Source: an uncultured Mycoplasmatota bacterium (lineage in GTDB: Bacteria; Bacillota_I; Bacilli_A; RF39; UBA660). Taken from it: a DNA stretch of 39,216 bases. The notes under the pieces are model-generated. The model saw only the letters and a program-made list of their open reading frames with translations, was not told where the DNA came from and did not search any database. A program made the position numbers and the translations under genes. Positions 10,286-20,935 of the stretch are shown piece by piece. The stretch is from assembly GCA_946554325.1 (NCBI GenBank), contig CAMNSB010000005.1, forward strand, positions 1 to 39,216, read 5' to 3'. Position 1 is the first letter of the stretch, and each line of letters begins with the position of its first letter.

Positions 10286-11011
10286 ATGAAAGATCTACAT
10301 TCTCACATTTTAATGGGAATAGATGATGGTAGCAAAGAACAAAAAGAAAGCTTAGAAATACTAAAAAAAGCCGAAAAAGAGGGAATTACAGACATTATGC
10401 TAACACCACACTATATTAAAAATACAAATTGGTCAGAAAATAATCTAGGAAAACAAAATAAATTAGCAGAATTAAAAGAAGAAATAATAAAAAACAATAT
10501 CAAAATAAACCTATATTTAGGAAACGAAGTCTATATTGATGAGGAAATTTTAAAACTAATCAAAGAAGGAGAAATAGCCACATTAAATGGCACTAGATAT
10601 ATCCTAATAGAACTTCCACTAATGAATGAACTGCAAAATACAAAAGAAATCTTATTTAACTTAGTAACCAACAATTATATTCCTATCATTGCCCATCCAG
10701 AACGATATCACTATATACAAACAAATCCAGAAAAAATAGAAGAGTATTTAGAAATGGGAGCATTACTCCAAGGAAATTATCAAAGTCTATTAGGAAAGTA
10801 CGGACAAAAAGCAAAAACAACATTAAAAATTTTATTAAAAAATAATAAAATTCAATTTCTAGCAAGTGATATTCATAGAAAGACGGATGAATATTACTTA
10901 AAGAAAACAAATAAAAAATTAGAAAAATTAATAAAGAATAAAAAGACGGTTGAAGACTTGTTAGATGGAAATTTTGAAAAAGTAATAAACAATGAAATAA
11001 TTTCTATCTAA
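10286..11011 (+). CDS. CpsB/YwqE-type PHP-family protein tyrosine phosphatase
   Basis: DLHSHILMGIDDGSKEQKESLEILK, TPHY, GNEVYID, IAHPERY, ASDIH. Confidence 0.92.
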   Translation: MKDLHSHILMGIDDGSKEQKESLEILKKAEKEGITDIMLTPHYIKNTNWSENNLGKQNKLAELKEEIIKNNIKINLYLGNEVYIDEEILKLIKEGEIATLNGTRYILIELPLMNELQNTKEILFNLVTNNYIPIIAHPERYHYIQTNPEKIEEYLEMGALLQGNYQSLLGKYGQKAKTTLKILLKNNKIQFLASDIHRKTDEYYLKKTNKKLEKLIKNKKTVEDLLDGNFEKVINNEIISI

Positions 11012-11035
11012 AGTATATATTTAGGGGGTTTATAT

Positions 11036-11716
11036 ATGTACAAGTACTTTAAAAGGACAATGGATATTGTCGTTAGTTTTATATTACTTATTTTTTGTAG
11101 TATTCCAATGATACTAGTTGCAATTGCAATCAAATTAGAAAGTAAGGGATCTGTCCTATTTAAACAAATAAGAACAGGTAAAGATGGAGAAGAATTTATG
11201 CTATATAAATTTAGAAGTATGACGCAGGATAATAATGTTTTAAACTTTAAAGAAGAAAATAAAATTACGAAAGTGGGAAACTTTATTCGTAAAACTTCTC
11301 TAGATGAATTACCACAACTAATAAATATCATAAAAGGGGATATGAGTTTAATAGGACCACGTCCATGGATTGTAGAATACGCACAAAATTTTACTAATTA
11401 CCAAAAGAAAAGATTAAAAGTTCGTCCTGGAATTACAGGACTTGCACAAGCAACTGGAAGAAATAATCTATCAATTTTTGAAAAAATAGAGTATGATATA
11501 GAGTATGTAGAACATTATTCCTTAATGGAAGATTTAAAAGTAATTGGAATGACAATGAAAACAGTATTATCTAAAGAAGGGGCAGACCTTTCCAAAGCAG
11601 GAGTACATGAAGAAATCGTTGCATTAAGAGAACATTGTTTATTTTCTACGAAAGATATGACAGGAGATTTTGAAGAAACAATTTACGAATCAGATAGCAA
11701 TTCTGTAATAGCATAA
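11036..11716 (+). CDS. Undecaprenyl-phosphate sugar phosphotransferase (initiating transferase)
   Basis: YKYFKRTMDIVVSF...KQIRTGKDGEEFMLYKFRSM...KTSLDELPQLINIIKGDMSLIGPRP...RPGITGLAQATGRN. Confidence 0.95.
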   Translation: MYKYFKRTMDIVVSFILLIFCSIPMILVAIAIKLESKGSVLFKQIRTGKDGEEFMLYKFRSMTQDNNVLNFKEENKITKVGNFIRKTSLDELPQLINIIKGDMSLIGPRPWIVEYAQNFTNYQKKRLKVRPGITGLAQATGRNNLSIFEKIEYDIEYVEHYSLMEDLKVIGMTMKTVLSKEGADLSKAGVHEEIVALREHCLFSTKDMTGDFEETIYESDSNSVIA

Positions 11717-11744
11717 AGAAAAAGAATAAAAAGGGTGTATTGAT

Positions 11745-12863
11745 ATGAAAAAAGTACTATTTACAGCAACCGTGGATTCTCATATATTAGCATTCCACGT
11801 GCCATATTTAAAATATTTTAAAGAACAAGGATACGAGGTTCATGTAGCTACAAATGGCAATGAAATAATTCCGTATTGTGATCAAAAACATATCATATCA
11901 TTTGAAAGAAGTCCTTATAAAATAAATAATTTAAGGGCTATTTCGCAGTTAAAGAAGATAATTGAAAAGGAAAATTTTAATATTATTCACACCCATACCC
12001 CAATGGGGAGTGTTGTAACACGACTAGCAGCACGAAAAATGCAAAAAAAAAGAAAAACAAGAGTCATTTATACTGCCCATGGTTTTCATTTTTATAAAGG
12101 TGCTAGTAAATTAAATTGGCTACTATTCTATCCTGTTGAAAAGTACTTGTCAAAATATACAGACACCTTAATTTTAATCAATAAAGAAGATTATAACCTT
12201 GCAAAGAAAAAATTTAAAAAGTGTAAGGATATAAAATATGTTCCAGGTGTTGGAATCAGTACCAAGAAGTTTGATATCAAAATAACGAAACAGCAAAAAA
12301 GTAATCTAAGAAAGGCACTAGGAATTGAAGAAACCGACTTTGTGATGATTTATCCAGCAGAGCTATCTAAAAGAAAAAATCAAGAGTGGTTAATTCATTC
12401 GTTGAAAGACTTTTTACACCAACAGGAAGACATCAAATTATTATTACCAGGAAGAGATAGCTTAAATGGAAAGATTGAACATTTAATAAAAGAAGAAAAA
12501 TTAGAAAACCAAGTTCTCCTACTAGGGTTTAGAAAAGATATTCCCCAACTTCTAAAGATATCAGATATCTCTATCTCAACTAGTAAACAAGAAGGACTTC
12601 CCGTTAATATCATGGAGGCAATGTATGTAGGAGTACCTTCTGTTGTAACTGATTGTAGAGGAAATAGAGATCTAATTGAAAATAATATCAATGGCTATAT
12701 TGTAGACCAACTAGATAAAAAACAGTTTGTTGAAAAAATCTCTATTTTATATCATAATAAAGAAAAAAGAGATGAACTACAAAAAGCAAGTAAAGAAAAA
12801 ATAAAGGAGTATCTATTAGATAACACAATGGTATATATGGAAAAAATATATAGAGGTGAATAG
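11745..12863 (+). CDS. Glycosyltransferase family 4 (EpsD-like)
   Basis: GT-B features: IIHTHTPMGSVVTRLAA...YTAHGFHFYKGAS...ISTSKQEGLPVNIMEAMYVGVPSVVTDCRGNRDLI. Confidence 0.9.
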   Translation: MKKVLFTATVDSHILAFHVPYLKYFKEQGYEVHVATNGNEIIPYCDQKHIISFERSPYKINNLRAISQLKKIIEKENFNIIHTHTPMGSVVTRLAARKMQKKRKTRVIYTAHGFHFYKGASKLNWLLFYPVEKYLSKYTDTLILINKEDYNLAKKKFKKCKDIKYVPGVGISTKKFDIKITKQQKSNLRKALGIEETDFVMIYPAELSKRKNQEWLIHSLKDFLHQQEDIKLLLPGRDSLNGKIEHLIKEEKLENQVLLLGFRKDIPQLLKISDISISTSKQEGLPVNIMEAMYVGVPSVVTDCRGNRDLIENNINGYIVDQLDKKQFVEKISILYHNKEKRDELQKASKEKIKEYLLDNTMVYMEKIYRGE

Positions 12864-12867
12864 CATT

Positions 12868-14001
12868 ATGAGAAGAAAAATAAAGAAAATAACTAAAATG
12901 TTTCTCTGCTTTTTAAAATATATGTACTATTTGGCTTTCTGTAAAATAACAAAAGTAAATAATGATTCTATTTGGTTAATTTCAGAAAGAGGAAATGATG
13001 CAAGAGATAATTCCTATCATTTTTATAGATATATCAAAGAAAATCATCAAGATATTAATATAAAATATGTGATAGATAAAAAATCCAGTGATGCTAAGAA
13101 GATAAAGAAAGAAGATATCGTTGAATATGGAAGTAGAAAACATTATATTTACTTTTTAACAGCATCTAAATTAATTAGTACACATATTATGGGCTATTCT
13201 CCTGATATGAGTATCTTCTGGCGATTAGATAAATTAGGATGGTTAAAACTAAAAGGAAAGAAAATCATGTTACAACATGGTATTACTCAAAACTATTTAG
13301 CATTTATGTCTAAGAAAATTGCCAAACTAGATTTATTTATCTGTGGTGCTTATAAAGAATATGAGTATATTTTAAAAGAGTATGGGTATACAGAAAAAGA
13401 AGTAAAATATACAGGTTTTGCTAGATATGATAACCTAAAAAGTAAGGAAAAAAGACAGATTCTGGTCATGCCTACTTTTAGAAAATGGTTAAACTATACA
13501 GATGATTTTACAAGCTCTGAATACTTTAAAAAGTGGAATAGTTTTTTAAATCAAAAAGAATTATTAGCCTACTTAGAATCAAAGAATTTAGAATTAATTT
13601 TTTATCCTCATTATGAAATACAAAAATATCTATCACAGTTTAAAACTCCATCTAAGAGAATTATATTGGCCAGTTTTAAGGATTATGATGTACAAAAATT
13701 ACTCATTGAATCTAGTGTTTTAATCACCGATTACTCTAGTGTTTTCTTTGATTTTGCTTATATGAAAAAACCAGTGATCTACTATCAGTTTGACCTAAAA
13801 AAATTTAGAAAAGATCATTATCAACAAGGATTCTTCGATTATGATAAAATGGGTTTTGGTCCAGTATGTACAACAGAAAATAAGTTAATAAGTGCCTTAA
13901 AAAATATAGAAAATGATGATAATAGAAATGTAGATGAATTTTTTAAATATCATGATTTTCATAACTGTGAGAGGATTTATCAAGAAATAATAAAGTTATA
14001 A
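12868..14001 (+). CDS. CDP-glycerol:poly(glycerophosphate) glycerophosphotransferase family protein
   Basis: WLISERGNDARDNSYHFYRYI...KIMLQHGITQNYL...LITDYSSVFFDFAYMKKPVIYYQFD; ATG 12868 preferred over ATG-less upstream start. Confidence 0.9.
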   Translation: MRRKIKKITKMFLCFLKYMYYLAFCKITKVNNDSIWLISERGNDARDNSYHFYRYIKENHQDINIKYVIDKKSSDAKKIKKEDIVEYGSRKHYIYFLTASKLISTHIMGYSPDMSIFWRLDKLGWLKLKGKKIMLQHGITQNYLAFMSKKIAKLDLFICGAYKEYEYILKEYGYTEKEVKYTGFARYDNLKSKEKRQILVMPTFRKWLNYTDDFTSSEYFKKWNSFLNQKELLAYLESKNLELIFYPHYEIQKYLSQFKTPSKRIILASFKDYDVQKLLIESSVLITDYSSVFFDFAYMKKPVIYYQFDLKKFRKDHYQQGFFDYDKMGFGPVCTTENKLISALKNIENDDNRNVDEFFKYHDFHNCERIYQEIIKL

Positions 14002-14020
14002 AAGAAAGGAAGAGAGGAAT

Positions 14021-15184
14021 ATGTCAATTATCTGCCTACTACTATTTATTGCATTTCCCATCATTGGGCTTCCTGTATACTTGGGATGCTATGTTTTTCA
14101 TTCAAACAAAAAAGGAATTCTATATTCTCTTTTAATAGGAGTGACACTTGGGTTTATTACATACTATTTTATACCACCACATGATTATGATTTATACCGC
14201 CATCAATTTATTGCTAGATATATTCATAATTTACCATTTGACCGTTTTTTAGCTTATTCCAAAGTAACAGAGTTAGAGTTTTTACCTCTTCTATATAGTT
14301 ACTTCATCTCATTTACTGAAAATTACAACTTATTACAATTCTTTATCGTCTCCCTAGGATATACATTAATGTTTTATATGATGTATGACTATCGGAAAAA
14401 GACAACGATATCAAATTTAAGTTTTATTTTAGTAGTTATCTTTAATATCTTTGGTTTTAATGCTCTATATTTTATTAGTGGACTCTATTACTATATTGCC
14501 ATCATTCTCTTCTCCTTTGCATTTTACAATGAATATACCAAAAAGGGGAATAAGTTCTTATCTTACTTTCTTTATGGATTAGTACTACTGATTCACGACT
14601 CCATGTTTTTCCCCGTTGTCATTTTATTGATATTTAAACTATTTAACAATAAACTAAATGTAAGATCACTAGGATTATGTATTTTAATCTTTGGTTTATC
14701 TTATTATGTAATTAGTGTTTTAAGTAGTGTAATAAACTTTGAATTATTTACTAAAGTAATCAATTTGTATAACCATTATATTAGTAATGACTACCGAATG
14801 AGAAAATTTTATAGTGGAACAATCTTTATTATTGAAATTACGAAGTTACTGTTAATACTGGCAACTATCTTTATGACCAAAAATAAAAAACCACTCAGCA
14901 AAGAAAATGGATTTATTATCCTATTAGCAGTATCTACTTTACTCATGATGCCAAAATCACTTGTTATGATTCGTTTTATCATGGGAGTTCAGTTAATTGG
15001 AATTGTGCCTTTAATGAATTATTATCAAAAGAATAAACTAACAGATATTAAATTGATTATGATCGCCATTTTATGTGCTTTAGGAATTCTTTACACACTT
15101 TATTTTTATAGAGTATTTAAAGATGAAAACTTCGGAAATTTAAAAATTTCAGATAGTATTGTGACGATATGGAAGAAGGAATAA
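14021..15184 (+). CDS. EpsG/Wzy-like polysaccharide polymerase
   Basis: Polytopic membrane protein with PPHDYDLYRHQFIARYIHNLPFDRFLAY near N-terminus, in polysaccharide operon. Confidence 0.75.
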   Translation: MSIICLLLFIAFPIIGLPVYLGCYVFHSNKKGILYSLLIGVTLGFITYYFIPPHDYDLYRHQFIARYIHNLPFDRFLAYSKVTELEFLPLLYSYFISFTENYNLLQFFIVSLGYTLMFYMMYDYRKKTTISNLSFILVVIFNIFGFNALYFISGLYYYIAIILFSFAFYNEYTKKGNKFLSYFLYGLVLLIHDSMFFPVVILLIFKLFNNKLNVRSLGLCILIFGLSYYVISVLSSVINFELFTKVINLYNHYISNDYRMRKFYSGTIFIIEITKLLLILATIFMTKNKKPLSKENGFIILLAVSTLLMMPKSLVMIRFIMGVQLIGIVPLMNYYQKNKLTDIKLIMIAILCALGILYTLYFYRVFKDENFGNLKISDSIVTIWKKE

Positions 15185-15186
15185 CG

Positions 15187-16269
15187 ATGAAAATATTATA
15201 TGTTAATAATACAATGAATATAGGAGGGATTGAATCCTTCTTAATGAATATTTTAAGAAATATAGAAAAAGAGAAATATGAAATTATATTTCTAACATAT
15301 AATGAGGAAACGTTTGATTATGAAGAAGAAATTAAGAAATTAGGAAGTAGAATCATTAGAATATCAAATCCTAATGATATATCGATTCTAGAACATATCA
15401 AACAGTTAACCAATGTGATGAAAGAAGAAAAACCAGATGTAGTACATTGTCATACCCATTTTAATAGTGCCTATGTGATGCTTGCCGCATATCGTGCCCA
15501 TATTAAGAAAAGAATTTGTCACTCACATTCTACTTATGCACTACTGGAAACGAGTAAAGTAAAAAAGGTAAAATGGATTATTTCAAGAATGATGATGAGA
15601 CTATTTGCAACAGATCAGATTGCCTGTAGTAAAGAAGCAGGAGTGGCACTCTATGGAAATACCAGTTTTAAAAAAATTACCAATGGAATTGATATGAAAA
15701 ATTATCAATATGATAAAAAGATACGAGCAAAGTATCGAAAAGAATGGAAAATAGATGATAAGACAGTGGTAATTGGTCATGTAGGAAGATTAGACTATCC
15801 CAAAAATCATCAGTTTTTAATAAAGATATATAAAGAGTACGCAAAGGAAAATCCCAATAGTTTATTAGTGCTAGTGGGGGATGGGCCACTAAAAAAAGAA
15901 ATAAAAAAGATTGTAAAAAAAAATAAGTTACAAGAAAAAGTAATGCTGCTTGGAAATCGAAATGATGTAAGTAAACTATTAAATGCCTTTGACCTATTTC
16001 TATTTCCATCCATTTATGAGGGACTACCAATGTCATTAGTAGAAGTACAAGCAAATGGTATTCCTGCACTCATTAGTGATAGTATCTCAAGTGAGATTAA
16101 ACTAACCCCATGTATTGAGTTTTTATCAATTAAGCAAAGTGAAAAAACTTGGGCTAAGAAACTAGCAAGTACCAGTGTAAAACGCATAGATACGAAAAAA
16201 ATAATGAAAGATAGTGAATATTCAATAGAAAGTACCATTCATGAATTATTAAAAATATATAAGAAATAG
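15187..16269 (+). CDS. Glycosyltransferase family 1/4 (EpsF-like)
   Basis: VNNTMNIGGIESFLMNILR...VVHCHTHFNSAYVM...GHVGRLDYPKNHQFLIKIY...FPSIYEGLPMSLVEVQANGIPALIS. Confidence 0.92.
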   Translation: MKILYVNNTMNIGGIESFLMNILRNIEKEKYEIIFLTYNEETFDYEEEIKKLGSRIIRISNPNDISILEHIKQLTNVMKEEKPDVVHCHTHFNSAYVMLAAYRAHIKKRICHSHSTYALLETSKVKKVKWIISRMMMRLFATDQIACSKEAGVALYGNTSFKKITNGIDMKNYQYDKKIRAKYRKEWKIDDKTVVIGHVGRLDYPKNHQFLIKIYKEYAKENPNSLLVLVGDGPLKKEIKKIVKKNKLQEKVMLLGNRNDVSKLLNAFDLFLFPSIYEGLPMSLVEVQANGIPALISDSISSEIKLTPCIEFLSIKQSEKTWAKKLASTSVKRIDTKKIMKDSEYSIESTIHELLKIYKK

Positions 16270-16298
16270 TAAAGAGCATCGGAAGGAGATGAGTCAAT

Positions 16299-17114
16299 AT
16301 GAAGTACTTAAAGCTAGAAGAAATACAACAAGAAGAAAAAAATATATTAAAAGAGACAATAGCTTTTTTAACAAAAAACAATATTCCTTATGCAATGTGT
16401 GGTGGAACCCTATTAGGTGCAGTAAGACATCAAGGCTTTATACCATGGGATGATGATATTGATATCTTTGTACCAAGGCCTGATTATGAAAAACTGATAT
16501 CTTTGTTAAAGAAGAATCAGAGGGTAGCAGGTTATAAAGCAACAGGGAGTATGTTAAAAAATAGCTATCACCCATTTATCAAAATAACAAATGAGAAAAT
16601 ATTGACTTATAATGACCGAATGGGCAATAATAAACAAATGAATTTATGGATTGACATTTTCCCAATTGATGGCTTACCAAAAGAAAAAGAGAAAACAGAA
16701 AAATTATATCAAAAAGTAAAATATGTGAGAAATCTATATATGTTGAAAACTTATAAATATGGCTACCTATTAAAAACAAATAATATCATAAAAGGAATAG
16801 TAAAAGGAATAGTAAAGACATTCTTAGTATTACTTCCATATAGTATTCTCTCCAAAAGATTAGATGATCTTTCTAAAACATATTCTTATGAGGAAGAAGA
16901 ATATGTTGGAGGTGTTTTATGGGGATATGGACCAAAAGAGAAAATGCCTAAGAAAGATGTTTTGTGGAAAGAATTTGATTTTTGTGATTTAAAGGTGATG
17001 GGACTAAAAAACTATCATCAATACCTAACCAATTTATACGGAGATTATATGAAATTGCCTCCAGAAGAAAAAAGAAAAACCCATGAGTTTATTGCTTGGA
17101 GAAATGAAAGATGA
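16299..17114 (+). CDS. LicD family phosphotransferase
   Basis: IPYAMCGGTLLGAVRHQGFIPWDDDIDIFVPRPDYEKL...NLWIDIFPIDGLP. Confidence 0.95.
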   Translation: MKYLKLEEIQQEEKNILKETIAFLTKNNIPYAMCGGTLLGAVRHQGFIPWDDDIDIFVPRPDYEKLISLLKKNQRVAGYKATGSMLKNSYHPFIKITNEKILTYNDRMGNNKQMNLWIDIFPIDGLPKEKEKTEKLYQKVKYVRNLYMLKTYKYGYLLKTNNIIKGIVKGIVKTFLVLLPYSILSKRLDDLSKTYSYEEEEYVGGVLWGYGPKEKMPKKDVLWKEFDFCDLKVMGLKNYHQYLTNLYGDYMKLPPEEKRKTHEFIAWRNER

Positions 17115-18613
17115 AAAGAAAAAATAAAAATATACCATTACGAAATGTAGTATCAAGTGTACTCTTGCAACTAGTCACAATAATTAGTGGATTTATAATT
17201 CCCAAAATAATTCTTTCTGTCTTTTCTTCTGAGGTAAATGGACTAGTATCATCCCTCAATCAATTTCTAAATTATATTAGCTTATTAGAGGGAGGTCTAG
17301 CAGGTGTGGTGATGGCTAGACTGTATCAACCACTAGCACAAAACGATCATAATAAAATGAGTTCCATTGTAAAGACCACCAAGAACTTTTATCATCGTAT
17401 TTCCATCATCTTTATCATTTACACGATTTTCTTATCCATTATCTATCCACTCGTTGTAAAAACTTCATTTTCTTTCTCCTATGTATTTACACTCTCTATT
17501 ATCTTATCGATAACACTATTTGTACAATACAATTTTTCTCTGGCATTAAGACTATTATTACAAGCAGATAAAAAGGTATATATTGTCTCATTTACTCAGA
17601 CAGTATTAACAATATGTAATATTATTCTATTTTACATATTATCAAAGTTTTTTCCAAATATTCACTTTTTAAAGTTAGTCTCTGCAATTATCTTCTTACT
17701 ACAACCAATCATCTATAACATCTATATTAATAAACATTATAAGCTAGATAAAGAAGCAAAAGAAGATGATAGTCTAACCAAAAGTAGATGGGATGGCCTT
17801 GCCATTAATGTCGCAGCTTTCATTCATAATAGTACAGATATTGCCATATTAACTATTTTTACCAATCTAAAGATTGTATCAGTATATTCCATCTATTCAT
17901 TAGTAACAATGGGACTAAAAAAAGTAATCACTTCTATTTCAGCAGGAATTAACCCAAGTATAGGACACTTATATGCAAAAGGAGATAAAAAAGCATTAAA
18001 TGAAAAATTTGAACTATATGAATTTATTATTTTCTTTATTACCTTTTTTATATTTACAGTAGGAGGCTTACTAATTACAGATTTTGTACTACTTTATACA
18101 AGAAATATAACAGATATTAACTATAATGAACCAATATTTGGTATTCTAATTATTTTAGCAGAAATGATCTTTTGTTTAAGGGAACCCTATGTATCTATTG
18201 CATATACTGCCAACAAGTTTAAAGACATGAAAAAAGCCGCTTACTTAGAAGCAATAATAAATATTATAGTATCTATCATTTTAGTAAGAAACTTTGGTCT
18301 TATAGGAGTAGCAGTAGGAACAATATTATCACTATTATATCGAACTTTATATCATGTAGTATATTTAAAAGACCATATTCTAAATCGAAACATCTTAGAA
18401 TTTGTAAAAAAGATACTATTATTTGCAACCCTATCTATGATTGGAATCATAATATGCAACAGGTGTTTTACGAATACGATAAATACAGCACGTGATTTTA
18501 TAAAAAGTGGTATGATATATTCAACAATTATAATAACTTTATATTTAATAGGATGTATGATATTTTATCGCAAAGATTTAGAAGATTGTAAGAAAATGAT
18601 AATAAAAAAATAA
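17111..18613 (+). CDS. Wzx-type polysaccharide flippase (MATE/MVF superfamily)
   Basis: 500-aa polytopic protein, FIIPKIILSVFSSEVNGLVSSLNQFLNYISLLEGGLAGVVMARLYQPL; ATGA overlap with licD-like gene. Confidence 0.88.
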   Translation: MKRKNKNIPLRNVVSSVLLQLVTIISGFIIPKIILSVFSSEVNGLVSSLNQFLNYISLLEGGLAGVVMARLYQPLAQNDHNKMSSIVKTTKNFYHRISIIFIIYTIFLSIIYPLVVKTSFSFSYVFTLSIILSITLFVQYNFSLALRLLLQADKKVYIVSFTQTVLTICNIILFYILSKFFPNIHFLKLVSAIIFLLQPIIYNIYINKHYKLDKEAKEDDSLTKSRWDGLAINVAAFIHNSTDIAILTIFTNLKIVSVYSIYSLVTMGLKKVITSISAGINPSIGHLYAKGDKKALNEKFELYEFIIFFITFFIFTVGGLLITDFVLLYTRNITDINYNEPIFGILIILAEMIFCLREPYVSIAYTANKFKDMKKAAYLEAIINIIVSIILVRNFGLIGVAVGTILSLLYRTLYHVVYLKDHILNRNILEFVKKILLFATLSMIGIIICNRCFTNTINTARDFIKSGMIYSTIIITLYLIGCMIFYRKDLEDCKKMIIKK

Positions 18614-18625
18614 GGAGAAGGTTTT

Positions 18626-20032
18626 ATGTTAAAAAGAATCAATAAAATATTATGTAGTGTAACACTACTAATTACTTTCATATTTTGGATACTACTTGTA
18701 TTACTGGATATTCTACCAACTCTATATCTTGTAGTGTTAAGTATCCTATTGTTTATAATCTGTTTTCTATTTTGTTTATTCGCTGTAAAAGGCAAAAAAA
18801 GCATCCCACTTTTCATAAGTATCTTAATAGAAATACTAATAAATATAGTCCTTTTATTTGCAGGTAGTAAAGTATATGAGACCAATGATTTTCTACACAA
18901 ATTAAGTAAAACCAAACAGGAAGAAATGTATTACTATGTAATAGTAAAAAAAAAGAGCAGTTATAAAAAAATAAAAGATTTAAATAATAAGACTTTAGCA
19001 ACCTATTTTGTAAATGATAATAATAAGGAACAAGTGCTTGAAAAACTAAACGATAAAGTCCAAGTATTAGAAAAGAAATATAATAATCTATCCACACTAG
19101 GAAATGACTTATTACAAAATAAAGTAGATGCGATATTAGTAAATGACTTTAATAAAAATCGTCTAGAAGAAACAAAAGACTTTAAAGAGAAAACAAAAGT
19201 AATTCATACCATAAAAATTCCTCTAAAAAATAAAGTAGAAGTAAAAAACGTAGATATCACAAAAGAACCATTCTCAGTCTACATTAGTGGAATTGATACT
19301 TCTGGACCTATTAATACAGTATCGCGAAGCGATGTAAACATAGTAGTAACAGTAAATCCTAAAACACATGAGATTTTATTAACTAGTATACCAAGAGACT
19401 ATTATGTATCTCTTCATGGAATAGATGGACCAAAAGACAAACTAACCCATGCTGGACTTTATGGAATAAATATGTCAGTAGAGACAATAGAAGATTTACT
19501 AAGTATGGAAATTGACGATTATATTAGAGTAAACTTTGATACATTAGTGAGTGTAGTAGATAAAGTTGGTGGAGTAGATGTCTATTCAGATATGGATTTT
19601 AAAACCTATAAAGGGTATTATTTCAAAAAAGGTTATAATCATTTAGATGGCAAAAAGGCATTAGCATTTTCAAGGGAACGAAAAGTCTTTGCTGAAGGAG
19701 ATAGAAAAAGAGGAGAACATCAAGAAGAAGTCATTCGTGCAATCATTAATAAGATAACTTCTTCTAAAGTCATGCTTACTAATTACTCATCGATTCTAAA
19801 TAGCCTAGAAAATACTTTTGAAACATCGGTATCGACAAGCGAAATAAAAAGTTTTGTCAAAATGCAACTAGAAGAGATGCCAAGTTGGGATATTAAAGCT
19901 CTAAACTTAGATGGAGTAGGAAGTAGTGCCTATACGTATTCCATTCCAAATGAAAATCTCTATGTAATGCTCCCAGATGAAGAAACTGTAAAAAAGGCAA
20001 GTGAGACAATTCAAAATTTAAAAAATAAATAG
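18626..20032 (+). CDS. LytR-CpsA-Psr (LCP) family protein with inserted solute-binding-like domain
   Basis: VYISGIDTSGPINTVSRSDVNIVVTVNPKTHEILLTSIPRDYYV...KLTHAGLYG...YIRVNFDTLVSVVDKVGGVDVYSD...ALAFSRERK; residues ~95-200 read YYYVIVKKKSSYKKIKDLNNKTLATY. Confidence 0.93.
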   Translation: MLKRINKILCSVTLLITFIFWILLVLLDILPTLYLVVLSILLFIICFLFCLFAVKGKKSIPLFISILIEILINIVLLFAGSKVYETNDFLHKLSKTKQEEMYYYVIVKKKSSYKKIKDLNNKTLATYFVNDNNKEQVLEKLNDKVQVLEKKYNNLSTLGNDLLQNKVDAILVNDFNKNRLEETKDFKEKTKVIHTIKIPLKNKVEVKNVDITKEPFSVYISGIDTSGPINTVSRSDVNIVVTVNPKTHEILLTSIPRDYYVSLHGIDGPKDKLTHAGLYGINMSVETIEDLLSMEIDDYIRVNFDTLVSVVDKVGGVDVYSDMDFKTYKGYYFKKGYNHLDGKKALAFSRERKVFAEGDRKRGEHQEEVIRAIINKITSSKVMLTNYSSILNSLENTFETSVSTSEIKSFVKMQLEEMPSWDIKALNLDGVGSSAYTYSIPNENLYVMLPDEETVKKASETIQNLKNK

Positions 20033-20100
20033 TAAAGCAAAAAAAAATTTGTAATTAAAATAATACCTTGATATAATAAAGAAAAGTAAAGGTGATAGTA

Positions 20101-20757
20101 ATGTTTTCATGGAAAAAAGATAAATTAAAAAATGTAGAAACAGAAAATATTAATGAAATAGACTTAGAAACCAAAGAAGAAAAAAAAATATTTAAGATTT
20201 TAAATATACTTTTGATTGTTATATTAGTAGTAGCAACATTAATATCTGTAGATATCATTTTAGTAAGTAAATATCAAAAAGGACCATTTTTTGCCATTCG
20301 TACTAATGTATATAAAGATGGAGGGACCAAAGTATATTATGGTCTTGGATATAAGGTAATTAAATATCATCAAGTAGTAGGAAGAAGAGATTGGCAAGTT
20401 GGATTCTGGACAATGAAATATAATATTAAACCAACTTCTGTATCTACTCTAGATTTAGCATTAGAATTAAGAAACAATCCTAAGAAGTCCTTTGAAAAAT
20501 ATCAGAAAAAATTTCTAAAAGTAGAAGGAAAGATTTATAAAATAAATACGAAGAAAAAAGAATTAACGTTGAGATATTTGGATGAAGATAAGAAATATAG
20601 TTTAGATGTAGTTTGTTCAATGGAAAAAAACAATAAAAAACTAAAGAAGAAAGATAATATTGAAGTAATTGGAACAGTAGATGCTTATACAGTAAGAGAT
20701 AGTAAAGAGAAAGATTCCATTAACACATTAAAAATGACTCATTGCTTTGCAAAATAA
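20101..20757 (+). CDS. Membrane-anchored protein with possible C-terminal OB-fold domain, function unknown
   Basis: Single TM (ILLIVILVVATLISVDIILV); FLKVEGKIYKINTKKKELTLRYLD...IEVIGTVDAYTV resembles OB-fold layout; ATG 20101 after AAAGGTGATAGT. Confidence 0.5.
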   Translation: MFSWKKDKLKNVETENINEIDLETKEEKKIFKILNILLIVILVVATLISVDIILVSKYQKGPFFAIRTNVYKDGGTKVYYGLGYKVIKYHQVVGRRDWQVGFWTMKYNIKPTSVSTLDLALELRNNPKKSFEKYQKKFLKVEGKIYKINTKKKELTLRYLDEDKKYSLDVVCSMEKNNKKLKKKDNIEVIGTVDAYTVRDSKEKDSINTLKMTHCFAK

Positions 20758-20804
20758 AATAGTAAACTTATGAAACTTGTAAATTGCCAATATTTATGTT
20801 TATG

Positions 20805-20852
20805 AAAACTAGAAATTAGTCTTACGAAAAGATATTTTCTAGTCTTTTTTTA
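20805..20852 (+). terminator. Rho-independent terminator ending the polysaccharide region
   Basis: ACTAGAAA...TTTCTAGT stem followed by CTTTTTTT. Confidence 0.7.
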
Positions 20853-20935
20853 CCCTAAATTTATAAAAAGACTCATTTGCATTTCCTTTTTCTTTTTAGT
20901 AAACTTGCAAAAAGCAAAGAAAGAAGGTGTAGAAC

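Noticed and set aside
16797-16820. Short direct repeat GGAATAGTAAAA in the LicD gene
   Set aside because: Two 12-nt units in AT-rich coding sequence, encoding IVKG IVK; too small to interpret.
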